Below are positions 19,762-30,710 of a DNA stretch of 64,000 nucleotides, one piece after another. The number at the start of each line of letters is the position of its first letter. Positions within the stretch are counted from its first letter, which is position 1. Under the pieces are notes generated by a model. The model searched no databases, was not told the origin of the DNA, and saw nothing but the letters and a program-made list of their open reading frames with translations. The position numbers were made by a program, and so were the translations under genes. The stretch is from Desmodesmus armatus (Eukaryota > Chlorophyta > Chlorophyceae > Sphaeropleales > Scenedesmaceae): NCBI GenBank assembly GCA_007449985.2, contig VIIQ02000138.1, forward strand, positions 1-64,000, written 5' to 3'.

Positions 19762-21829
19762 TGGTTATGGTCGTGAACTGCCGCAGCCTGCGGATCAGTA
19801 GTGAAATCTGAGCAGGCATTCATGGTGACAGCCGTGCCACGGCACAGCAGTGCCACAGCAGTACTGGCTGAGAAGGTTGGTGAGTCTGCGACGGCGGCGC
19901 ATGGGTTGACATTCCCGGGCGTGCATGGGGTTGGCTGGGCCCCTCAAGGCCTTTTTGTGACAAACTAAGAGCGTGCTGGACAACTGCTGCTGCTGTTGTG
20001 GCTGGCAGCCTACCAGCGACTGGGCCGCATTCTGCCGCAGGCTGCCGGTGACTGTTGTGACACACACAAGTTGTGATGCGGCCGCAAGCGGCCCAGAGTG
20101 GCCCAGGATCTGCCGTCTGTTGGCATGCGCTACCTGCCAGGTTTTGCCCAGTGATGTTGTGCTCCATCTGCGTGATCTTTTGCACATGCAGCCGTTCTGC
20201 AGGGGACATGTGCAATGCTGATGAATAGTGGCAGGGTCACATGCCAGGTGTTATCTAGCTAGTGGTATTTTCCTCTGAGTGATATGTGTTTCTGAACAGG
20301 AAGCCGTTGACATTTGTGGGCCGTTATCCAGGATACTTGTGCAATGCTGATGATGAGTGGCAGGGTTGCCCAAGGCACACCGTGCGCTGTGTTTACTAGT
20401 CTTCAGGCATGTTTTTGTGCCTAGTGGTGGTGCAACAACGCTACCGCTGGAATGCGGCTTTGCTTGCTTATATGCACATGCACCCTGTCTTACATACTCA
20501 GGGAGGGGTTTGCAGCCTGGTTGGCTCTGTTGTCCAACCCAGAAGCACAACAAAGCGCACTAAAGAGGCCTGCAGCAGTACTGCTATAACAGTGTTTCTG
20601 CCCTGCTTGAAGGACTGACCCATGTGTGTGCGTGCACGGTATGTGTAGACTGCAGATTTACAGCTGAGTCTTGAAAGCACGATACTATACTCGGTGTGTG
20701 TGGCAGTTGCCATGTCTGTGTGTGTGTGTGTGTTTTTGGGGGCTGGTCTTGTCTGACGTGTCTTTGCAGGTTCCCTCGGTTCAGGTGTGCGTCTTTGGCT
20801 TACCCAGTCGATCAAGTGTAGAGAGTACCGCTTTGCGGTGAAAGTATCTACTTGTAACAACCTCCCCCCCATATCGAGGTGAACCACTACAGGTGTGGCC
20901 AATTTGCTTTGTGCCTCCAAGAAACAACTGGACCGTCATGTCTGCATTTGCTGGCTGTAAGGTTGTCACTTTCTGCTGCAACTATCGTCATGGTAGCAAC
21001 CTGCACCCGGCTGCTGTGAATCACCCGCTGCTGATCACAATTTTCTCAACAGGTGCATGGCTCAACTGACAGCTTCAAACGCCTGTACCATTGCCGTTTG
21101 AAAGACCTGTGGGCAGGCTGGGGCAGGCTTGCTGTTGCAGCCAAACCGTTTCAGGCCATGCGATTGCTGGGCCTCACGACAAAGCGGTCAAGACCCCACC
21201 CAGCACTCTCCAAGCTGACTTATTAGATCACATCATATGGAGACTGTTACAGAACGCAAGCGTTCACACGTAGCGCTATCAAGCAGCCCCAAGACAAGAC
21301 CCAGCAGCAGCAGCATACTGCTGCTGCTGCATAGCGCCTCCTGACGCTGACGCGGCAACAACTGCTGCTGCTGCTGCTGTTGCGGCAAACAACACCTCCC
21401 TGCACGCTGCACCTGCTCACGGCGGCCCAAGCCGAGCTGCGGCTGCATGCTGGGGTTTAGCGCGCTGACTGACTGACTGCCCATAAACCCTGCCAGCACC
21501 TGCGGATACAGGAACAACACAGCAGGCAAAGTCAAACATCGACGTCAGCATACAACGCACAACGTCCATTGCGTTGTGATTGCTGACGACAGCTTGTGGC
21601 AACCTGCCGACGGCACTGTTGGATGCTCCAACAGCACGACTGGCTCACACGTCACTTACTAACACCTACAGATTGACAGAATGTACCACTGGTCACGGCT
21701 TCTGCGACGTGCAAGATTTACACTTGAAGGATCAACACACAGCACCCCCCCAACCAAACCATCAAGCCAACACATTGCCCGTACCTGCTGTGCTGTAGGG
21801 TGTGTGGCTGTGTCAGTTGTTTGTCCCGC
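19762..21829. other. Intergenic region, no gene recognised
   Basis: About 2 kb with scattered short frames and no convincing coding signal. A direct duplication 'tgtgcaatgctgatga' followed by 'agtggcagggt' occurs near 20209 and again near 20338. A TG microsatellite lies near 20716-20733, and CAG/CTG tracts near 21300-21380. Confidence 0.5.
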
Positions 21830-24800
21830 TCAGTTCATGCGCCTGATGAGAGCGTTGATCTTGAGCTCGCGGTTGCCGGCCTGGCCACCCTCAACGTAGT
21901 GCAGACGCTTCTTGTCGATGCCGCCACGGGGGCTGTGGAGGGAAAAGGGGGGGGGGGGGGGGGGGGTGTCAGAAGGTCAGGCACACGACTCGTTCATGCT
22001 GCAACAGGAGCTTTCAAGAAAGAAGGGCCAACAAGCACCAAACTGATGAAATGCAGCATCCCCTATGACAGTACGGCTGACGACCCATTGATTGCTTCCT
22101 CCTCTTACTTCCTCCTCAAGAATTACACCATCATACATCACACAGTCAGCCTGGTCACCATCTCTGCCCTCCCTCTGCCCCCCTCACCTGTTCATCTTGA
22201 AGGGCCACAGGAAGTTGGATGCCTCCTTGAATGCGGGGCCCACTGTGTAGATCTCGTGGATCAGGTCCTCCATGCACAGAATGTTCTTGCTGCCCAGGGC
22301 CTGGAGGGGTAGAGGGGGGGGGGGGGGGGGGAGCAGCAGCAGCAGCAGGTGTTGATGAAGGGGGTCGAAATCCCGCCCTTTTATTTCGACCCTGAGACAG
22401 CGCCATTCCAAGCAGAGACGCATCACAGGCAGAGGGGCATGCATAGAAGTCAAAAAGCAGTACAAGAGCTCCCTGAACCCCCCCCCCCCCATCTCCCTGG
22501 GCGCTTCAACCTTCCTTCACCTTCCCCAACCACAATTGAACTTGATTTCACCTGCTCGATGATCTTGTTGTCAGTGAGGGGTGTGCGGTTGCCGTCCAGC
22601 TTGCCGTAGCCGCGCTTGTAGATGAGCTCACGCACACTCTTCAGGTTGGGGTAGCCCCAGGCGATGTAGGGCTCAACACGCTTCAGCAGACCAAGGGTAG
22701 CCTTGGTGATCTGGTGGTGGAGACAGGGGGGGGGGGGGGGGGGGGAGAAGAGGGAGGGGGGTTGAAGGGGCAGGCAGGGGCACCAGGGGTTGAGTTGATA
22801 CGGCCAGGGAATAAGTGCTGGGAGCATGCGTGCTTCAGCAGACAAAACCGGTGGCTTGATGGTCTGTTTTTAGGGGGGGGGGTGATTGAAGCAGCGGGAT
22901 CAGTATGCATCGAAAGGAGGCCAAGCAGGAAACAAATGAATGGCCTTTGGGGGCCAGGGGGGGGGTACATTATCCAAACTACCTAGGCTGTTCAAGCATT
23001 GTCACCACACAGCAACAGTGGCTGCTGCATGACCACCACACGGAAAGCCACCTCCCCCATCCCCTCCCTCCCCGTGCACTTCATAAGTTCCCCCGCTGAA
23101 GTTGCCACCAAGCCTGATGCCCTGCCTACAGTGGGTGGGGTTGGTCATGGGAGTGCCGCGTGAGCGACGACATCTCGCCTGACCAAAACCAAGCACCACA
23201 GGCAAGGTACGGTGCCATAGAACCCAACAGGCTGCCTCTGGCTGCCTCTGTCCACACGTGTTGGTGTGGGCGGCATTCTGAAAGGCGCACTTGTCCCACT
23301 TGTACCCGACAAGCAAGCTGTTGACCCCCCCCTCCCCACAGAAGGCCCCGAGCACACCAAAAAGAAACAAAAGCTGCAGGCAGGGTTGTGCGGCAAGAAC
23401 CAAGGCTTGCATCCCCCCCCCCCTGTCCGTGTCTGGGTTGTAGGGTGTACTTGCAAGCCCAACTACACATCACACGTGTGCCAACTGCAGTGCCATGTAC
23501 AGCCGGCCCTTGCCGTCACAAATAGCTGGGTCCCTGACAGGTGTCCTTTCGTGCCATCTCACACAGGTCTCCCAATGTCAAAAATGCTGCACACAGTTGT
23601 TAGAGAGCAAGTTTGACATCAGGCAACCTGTTCGCAATGGCTCTAAAGGACATCTATCTCCCCCCCCCCCCCGCCCCCGGGGCACCCCCTGGTTGTCAAA
23701 GTGCCAATTGGGTCCCTGATAGGTACCTTTGCCACCTGACACAGGTCTCCCATTGTCAAAGTCGCTGCACACATTGATCTATTTCAGCAATTTTGACCTC
23801 AGGCAACTTGTTCCTGACGGCTTTGATAGGACATCTCCCCCCCCCCCCCCAAACACACGCACAATTCACGTGAACCCCCCCGCCCCTCTCCCCCCTTCCC
23901 TGCAGCATCAATCCTCACCCCCCCCCCTTTACAAGGCCTCTCGCATACTGCTGCCACCAAAGTGAGGTCTGTGGGGATAGGCAGTATGATAGAGCCATTG
24001 CAACAGGTGGGTAGGCTAGGAGAGTCCCCTCCCGCTTCCATCATCTCGACCACTGACCACCAACCAGGCAGCCCAGTCCCAGTGCGTTGACTGCTGTGTT
24101 GCTCAACAAGCAATCTTGCTGTTGCTGCAGCCTAAGCGGGCCCCTGCTGGACAAACCCTTTCAGCCGTTTTGACTAGACAACCTAGACCCGATGCAACTA
24201 GGGCTATCAAGATCTAAACAAGTGCTGCTGCTGTGGCACACCGGCTTCCTTCTGCTACTAAACCCTGACCCCTTGCAAGGCCTCTCGCATCACACTGTCA
24301 CGATGACATGGCCTCACGGTGATCAGTGTGATGTGAAAGACCTCACAAGAGGCAGGGTAAGGAAGGAGAGCAACACACCTCGCCCCTCCTTAACCAGACA
24401 GCCCAGGCCCAGTGCATCCAATGCTGTGCTGACAGACAGCTGCTGCTGCTGTGCCACAGATGCCCCCCCCCCCAAGCCTCCCGCATGTTGGTGCCCCCAC
24501 AACACAATACCATGGTGCTGGCTCCAACATGACGGGGGCAGCATGTGGGGTGGGGCGAGACGAACTGTCCATCCATCCTTGCCACCCCTCTCAATAAAAA
24601 ACCGCAACCCAGTGCATCTACTGCTGTGCTAACAGACAGCTGCTGCTGCTGCTGCGTTACTAAGTACCCCCACCACCCCAACCCTTACGAGGCCTCACCC
24701 ATCACATGCTGATTGCAGAGGGACGGAGGCTCCACAAGAGAGGAAGAGGACTAACTGGACCCCTATTTTGGTCCATTTACATTCAACCATCTAGTCGCCA

Positions 24801-24904
24801 CGCCCAGGCCAAGTGCATCCACTGCTGTGCTGCCGGGCAGCCGGTGCTGCTATGAAACAAGTTCCCCCTGCCAAGCTATGTCCCCCCCCCTTCACGTCAA
24901 GCTA

Positions 24905-24936
<32 letters not shown>

Positions 24937-27900
24937 CGCCTTCACGACGCCTCCCACATGATTCTTGCACCACAAGTGGTGTTGTGTGGACAAGAAACCT
25001 CCTCCCCTATAAAATGCCTCGCAAATGATGTTACCACCACTACCAGAGTGGAACCCCCTCCTCATTGATATCCCTGCCCAGAGAGCCTACCCAGTGCATT
25101 CACTGCTGTGCTCCTCCTCCTGCTGTTGTAGCACAAAGTGGGCCCCTGCTGCCCCAACCCCTTGCAACACCCCTCGCATCGTGCTGCTACCAAAGCATTT
25201 TGGATGTTCTGGCTGAGCATGCACGATGCTAGACGCCTCACAAGGGGTGGGTTGACGTGGGAATGACGAGCACCCACATTCCTCGGCCCTCTGCCCAGAC
25301 AATTCACACGCAGTCCAAATGAGTGGTGTGCTGCCAAGCAGTGCTGCTGCTGTGGAACAAGTCCCTCACACCCTGCTATCCCCACCCTAGCGAGGCCCCT
25401 CGCATCAAGCTGCCACCACAGCGGACGTATGGCGGGGTGCATGATGATAGAGGCTTCACGAGGGCGAGACAGGGTAGGAAAGATACACACCCATTCCTCA
25501 ACCCTCTGCCCAACACAAACACCTCTAGGGCAGTGCATTGAGTGTTGTGCTATCAACCCATGCTACTGCTGTGGCACACGTGCCTCACGCCCTGCTATCA
25601 CCACCCCCAGCAAGGCCTCTCGCATCATGCTGCAACCGCAGGCATATCGACGATCGAAACAAAAAGCTAGGGGCCTCGCAAGGGGTGGGACCGGTGGGCA
25701 AGGCAGAGCGCTCAGCCAAAAGCCCTCCCATGATACCGCCACGACCACCCACACATTCCGCAGACACACACGCCGCGTACAGCATCCGCATGGCACATGT
25801 GCCCCTCTGCAAGTAGCCCCCCCCCCACACACACACCCATGTGTTCAACACACGCGGCTTACTCAAGCTCCTAATTGTGCTCCCCCCCCCCCCCACACAC
25901 ACAGTTTGTTGCTGGGCGTACCCACGCCCTTATACCTAACTTCGGACTGTCACAACTTTGGATGGTGGATGGATTGGCTGGATGCACACTCTGTGTCAAC
26001 ACACACACATGCATTGGCTGGATGCCATCCCTGTGTCTACACACACATACCGTCTCCTCTCCCCCCCCCTCAAAAAAAGCTGCCATGCAAGGGTGCGGAG
26101 TTGTATCAGGCTTGCACTGCTGGGTACATCACCTTATGCCCCCACCCCCATGCTGCCCCACGCCAACCCACAGCCGTTGTTGCTGCCTGCTGCTCCTTTG
26201 CCCCAATGCCACCATGCTGCTGTTGCTGCTGCTCACCCTGACAAAGACGCCGTTGTTGATCTGGCGCAGGCGCAGCAGCTGCAAGATCTTCTTGGTCTGC
26301 ACAACACAACAGCAGCAGCAGCAGCAGCAGAGGAGGAGGAGGCAGCAGCGCCAAAGGCAGCAGCAGCAGCAGCAAGGACAGCAGCAGCAGAACGTCAGCA
26401 CCATCACAACACCCTACCCGCAGATCATCTGTCCCATATGGGCGCAGACTTTATGTACCATATATGACGGCCAATGTGCTACACCATATGTTCACACCAG
26501 CTGCAGTAACAGCGACTGTTTGGGGTGGATGTTGTTGGAGTCCCCTGATGCGCATGACCCATAATTGCAAAATCTGCCCACCTCACAAAACCACAGCTGT
26601 ACCACCAGAGCCCACCAAAACACCTTGGGGTGAATCTTGTTGAGACCCCTGATGCGCAATCAGTTCAATATCGCACAGTCTTTGCACAAGCTTTCCACAA
26701 TCACTCAACAAAGCACAACCACACTGCACCACCAGCTGCAGTGCCCACCAACGTACCTTGGGGTGGATCTTGTTGAGTCCCCTGATGCGCATCACGAAGG
26801 CCAGCTTTGCCTCACCCTCAACGTAGAAGCCGCCGTTGGCCTTGGCCTCACGCTTCAGCCTGATGGTGTCACGCTCCTGTGTTTTGGAAGGGGGGGGGGG
26901 GGGGGAGGGGGGGAGGGGGTGGGGGGCAAAAGGGATGAGTACGAGTGAGTGGGGGGGGTTGTGCTTCAAGAGTTCAGCCTGATGGTGTCACGCTCCTGGG
27001 GGAGGGGGGGGGGGGGGTAAGCAGAAGGGTGAGCAACCTGAAGGTACGCATGGATTTGCACGCTGTCCAGCTGAGAGTCAGGGGTAAGCAGAAGGGGGGG
27101 GGGGGAGGGAGAGGCAAGACAGTGTGGTACACGCAACACAAGTCTGCACTACGCTAGCCTGCTGCCTGTCAGCCCCCTTGCCGGGCTGAGGGGTTTGGCT
27201 GTTTTTTGTACCCAGTTTTTGCTGCTGCTGCTGCTGCTGCTAGTGGTGGTGGTGGTGACACGCTAGCAACTGCTACCACCAGAGCCTGATGAGCCTTGCC
27301 ACAACATGTGCAAGGGCACCATTGGCACCACCCCTGGCTTGCTGGCCAATCCCTTGTGGCTGCTGCTGCTGCACTGTTGTTGGTGGCAATCTGGGGCAAT
27401 CTGGGTGCATCAAACAAACATGCGCTGATGACAATGAAGCACTCCAACCCTATGTTGCATGTCACCCCCCCCCAAATCAGATCCACACCACCACTGTCAC
27501 CCCAAGCAGCGTCAACCAATGGCCGTCACAAGCTGCTTCGTGAGTTTTTTGGCAGCGCTGCTGCGGCATGCGGAAGCTGTAGCCAGCAAGGGGACGATGT
27601 CCGACCCCACATCAGACTACAGCTTCAGCATGCCGCAGCAGCGCTGCCAAAGAAACCACAAAGAACCATGGCGCAGCCATGGGCAGATGCTGTGAGAGGT
27701 GTGGAGTGTACCGCTGTGGAGTGGGATGAAGTGGAGTGTGTGTGCTGCGGTGCAATGTGATGCCATGTGATGGGATGATCAAGTCCGGGTTGCATCTAGG
27801 CAGGCTACAATGACGGTGCAGCACCCTTCACTGAACGGCCACTGTAGCCCTTGGTGCGGCAGACTGCCAGTCACTGAGCAGTGTGATCTGCCCACTGCTA

Positions 27901-28713
27901 CCGACACTGCTGGTGACGCTGGTCGGTTGGCCCTGCTGTTGCATCCCTCCTGCCGCTGTCTGAGCGACCGCTGCTAAGACCCTGTTGGCAGCTGCTGCTG
28001 GTCCTGCATTTGCTGAATCTGTGCGCTGCTGTGTTTGCCGCCCGCTGCTGCTGTTGTGTTGCGCATTCACACCTGAGAGCGGTACTCCTTCACATACTGC
28101 TCAGCGCGCTTGAAGATCTCCCTGCAGCAGCAACAGCGACAGCAGCAGGAACAACGACACGTGATGTTGTTGTCAGCTTTGAAACATGGAGATGTGTCTG
28201 CAGCAGCTGCTGCCCGTTGCCCCTGCAGCGGGGACGCCTGCTGCTGCTGCAGCAACAGCAGACGCCTGCTGCTGCTCTGCCAGGCCATGCAGCTGTCTGC
28301 TGATGGTGCAGCAGCTGATGTACGATCCCAGCACCCTCCCCAACTACAGCAGGCCCTCCCCATGCATATCCACTGTAACAGCTGGTGGCTGCTGCGATCC
28401 ATATGTGCTGCTCCAAGACAGCAGCACCGGCGTGCCTGAACGTGATGTTGATACACTGCTTCCTAACCAGACGTAACGGTGATCTATATTCATCAAGCTC
28501 CCCACGCCTGCTGGCCGAGCAAAACACTGCCATCGCTGCGGCTGCTTTTGCTGTCAGTCGGTCACTGGGGCACCGACCTGCGCTGGGCGCGGGCCTTCTT
28601 GCGGGCATCAAGGGCAGCAGCCTCCCTCTTGGCTGCCAGGCGTCGTCACGCTTCCTCTTCTTCACAAGGAGCTCGGGCACCGCTCCCTGCTTCTGTGCTG
28701 CCTTTGGTGCCAT
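21830..28713 (-). CDS. RPL7: 60S ribosomal protein uL30 (RPL7)
   Basis: Component of the cytosolic large ribosomal subunit. Seven exons: 28713-28578, 28121-28073, 26876-26757, 26296-26237, 22710-22552, 22300-22188, 21932-21830. Phases agree and the product would be about 246 residues, the usual length. Landmarks: VKKRKRDDA and [140 protein letters not shown]; ending LIRRMN. Exon 1 is one base short between KKRKRDDA and [16 protein letters not shown] (near 28647), although the phases into exon 2 need that base. An assembly error is likely in an essential gene, since the rest is perfect. Intron 4 (22711-26236) is 3.5 kb and repeat-filled. Acceptors of exons 3, 5, 6 and 7 are preceded by long C-runs on the sense strand. 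Confidence 0.95.
23521..23850. repeat. Tandem duplication of about 181 bp in RPL7 intron 4
   Basis: 'tgggtccctga' followed by 'caggt/taggt' occurs at 23528 and 23709. The copies stay alignable through 'acacaggtctccca', 'tcaggcaac' and 'aggacatct', each ending in a poly-C run. Two copies only. Confidence 0.85.
23990..25710. repeat. Degenerate tandem array, about 200-bp unit, roughly eight copies, in RPL7 intron 4
   Basis: A block like 'cagtgcatccactgctgtg' recurs near 24077, 24409, 24608, 24812, 25092, 25310 and 25530. It is followed each time by a CTG/TGC stretch, a CC-rich run, and 'aaggcctctcgcatcatgct'-like sequence with a 'ggcctcacaaggggtggg'-like end. Units are 180-280 bp and divergent. 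No reading frame is conserved across units. It fills about half of the longest intron in the window. Confidence 0.75.
26517..26663 (-). repeat. Two decayed copies of the RPL7 exon 3 tail
   Basis: The exon 3 tail (26800-26757) encodes [12 protein letters not shown] followed by GTACG. In the downstream intron, about 26663-26621 encodes [11 protein letters not shown] with a GTGTT border after one internal change, and about 26556-26517 encodes [12 protein letters not shown]. Flanking intron sequence ('accaccag...cccacca') is copied as well. A separate copy of the exon head (ERDTIRL) lies just upstream at 26970-26998. Confidence 0.9.
27535..27668. repeat. Inverted repeat, near-perfect 32-bp arms with imperfect extension
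   Basis: Left arm about 27551-27582 (GGCAGCGCTGCTGCGGCATG then CGGAAGCTGTAG) and right arm about 27617-27648 are complementary with one mismatch, separated by about 34 bp. Weaker pairing extends about 20 bp further out (TTCGTGAGTTTTTT against AAAGAAACCACAAA). It lies in RPL7 intron 2. It could be a foldback element or a small-RNA hairpin precursor. Confidence 0.85.
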
Positions 28714-29716
28714 TCTGCCACCTGTGGCTCGGACTGTGCAAGCTCAGGATGAGCCTGAAAGAGGGTTGAGAAGGCCCAGGGCGACAGCTTTGCTGCTGCA
28801 AAATTGAGCAGGGCACAGGCAGAGGGGTTTAGCAGCTTGATCGTTTCAGACGCACACACTCACTTCATGGAACTTTGATTGCCCATCAAAGCTAAAAAAG
28901 GAGGCGCGCTGGCCTGAATCGACATCCTGGCAGTAGTCAAACTCATGACGGTGGACTCCGAGACCAAACCACTGAACGCTTTCCCAAGGGTCGCCTTATA
29001 ACAATCAGGAGCAGAGTCATGCTGGACCAGCAGCTGCGCAAGGTGCGTCTGCCAGTCCCCCTGGCCTAGGCACAACCAGTGACGACATACCGGTTTCATC
29101 ATCCACCCACTCTGGCGTTGTCTCTTGCCAGGGTAAGTTCAAGTCAGCACAGTTACGTAACCAAATATCAGACGGGTCTGTGCCGCTGTCTGTACAATGC
29201 ACAAGCACTCACTGCCTGCATGCTGCCCAACACAAAATCTTGCTGCATATCTCCCTCGTCCCTGCTTCATCCTGCCCTCTCTACTTTGCATCCAGCTGTA
29301 CTGCCACAGTACACAGCCTCATGAGCCTCTGATCAGCACCCCTCAGCAGACTCCCTACTGCACCTGCACTGCTGCAGGTACCTGCCAGTATTGCAGCTGA
29401 TGTAGCACTTATCATGCCTCCCCTCTCACTCCGGCCCTACAGTCCCCCACCCCGGCTGCTTGCCTTACCTTCCCACCCCAAAGAGCAGTGTCAGCACCCC
29501 CCCACCACCCCAGAAAGCAGTGTCAGCACCTCTGGGGGGCCCTACCAGCCTCACATCCCTGAGTACCCATGGACACCCTGGTGCACCTGGACAGGTGACA
29601 AAGTGATACATTCAATCCAACTGCCCCTCTCACTCCTGCCCTGCCCTCCCCCACCCACCCTTCCACATCTCAGAAACAACAGTTTCAGCACCCAACCACC
29701 CCCCTCAGCACCCCTC
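28714..29716. other. Region between the divergent RPL7 and hydrolase genes
   Basis: It must contain both promoters. It also holds an open minus-strand segment (see 28860-29208) and, at 29571-29605, a partial copy of the first coding exon of the hydrolase (ATGGACACCCTGGTGCACCT against ATGGATACCCTGGTGCAGCT). That copy ends at a TGA and is probably a decayed duplicate. Confidence 0.5.
28860..29208 (-). CDS. Possible gene fragment of unknown function
   Basis: On the minus strand, SDIWLRNCADLNLPWQETT and PEWVDDETG end at a good donor (G|GTATGT near 29094). An acceptor 15-20 bases on leads in phase to QGDWQTHLAQLLVQHDSAPD and an open frame to a stop at 28860. An alternative frame over 28865-28960 reads DYCQDVDSGQRASFFSFDG, which also looks protein-like. 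I recognise neither. The space left before the RPL7 start (146 bp) and hydrolase start makes a complete gene unlikely, so this may be a relic. Confidence 0.25.
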
Positions 29717-30679
29717 ATGGATACCCTGGTGCAGCTGGATAGGCTACAAGTGACAGTCATAGTGGACAATGAAACCGACGGGCTGTCGCCCCCCTGTGCC
29801 TGCTGTGACCCCTCAGCAGCTGCAGCTGACAGGGCAGCAAAGTACACCTCCGAGGTGCGGGTGATGTTTTTACAACGCAGCTGCTGTGTTGGGTGGGTAT
29901 GGTAGCTGAGCAAGCATGTCGCGCTGGCAGGTCTCTCTACAGGTGGCTTGGGGAGGGGGGGGGCATGGAGAACCTTACATTGTGAGTGCATGTTGGGGGT
30001 GTTGAGCTGGGATGAGCCAAGTCTTGAACCAGGTGTTGTTCGTTGCTTCATGGATTCGAAAAAAAATGGATTCCATTGCAAATGGTGGCACTTCTGTTGC
30101 TGTAGGTGTCCCACCTGGCCGGTGAGGTGCGGAGTGGCAGCAGAGATGAGTTGGACTTCAGCAGCATTTGCTTTGCAGGACACGGCTACAGTCTGCTGCT
30201 GGAGGCGGAGGCAGGAGGCAGGTGCCACAGGTGCGTAGCCCTGACATGGGGGGGGGGGCGACATGTCTGTAGCTGGATGAGTTCCGGGGGAAAGGGGGGG
30301 GGGGGGGGGGGGGGGGGTCATGCTGGGGGTGGTGGTTGAGGCCCGGGTGGGGGGGGGGGGAAGTGAACTCGTAGTGGGAGCCTTGAGGCTGCAGGCCAGT
30401 GCTACAGCCTGTTCAGCAGACTGGACGCACAGGCAGGGGGCCAGTGCTACAGGTGGGTAGCTAGATGGCACCGGGGGGGGGGGGGGGGGGGGGGGGGTTG
30501 GTTTTGATGCTGCAGGCCAGGGCTTCAGCCTGCTGCTGGGGGGGGGGGGGATGTTGGTTTTGATGCTGCAGGCCAGGGCTTCAGCCTGCTGCTGGAGGCA
30601 GAGGCGGGGGACAGGTGCAACAGGTTGGTCCATTCAGTCAGGCAAACTGGAGGGGGGGGGAGGGGGTCATGGGGATGGG

Positions 30680-30710
<31 letters not shown>

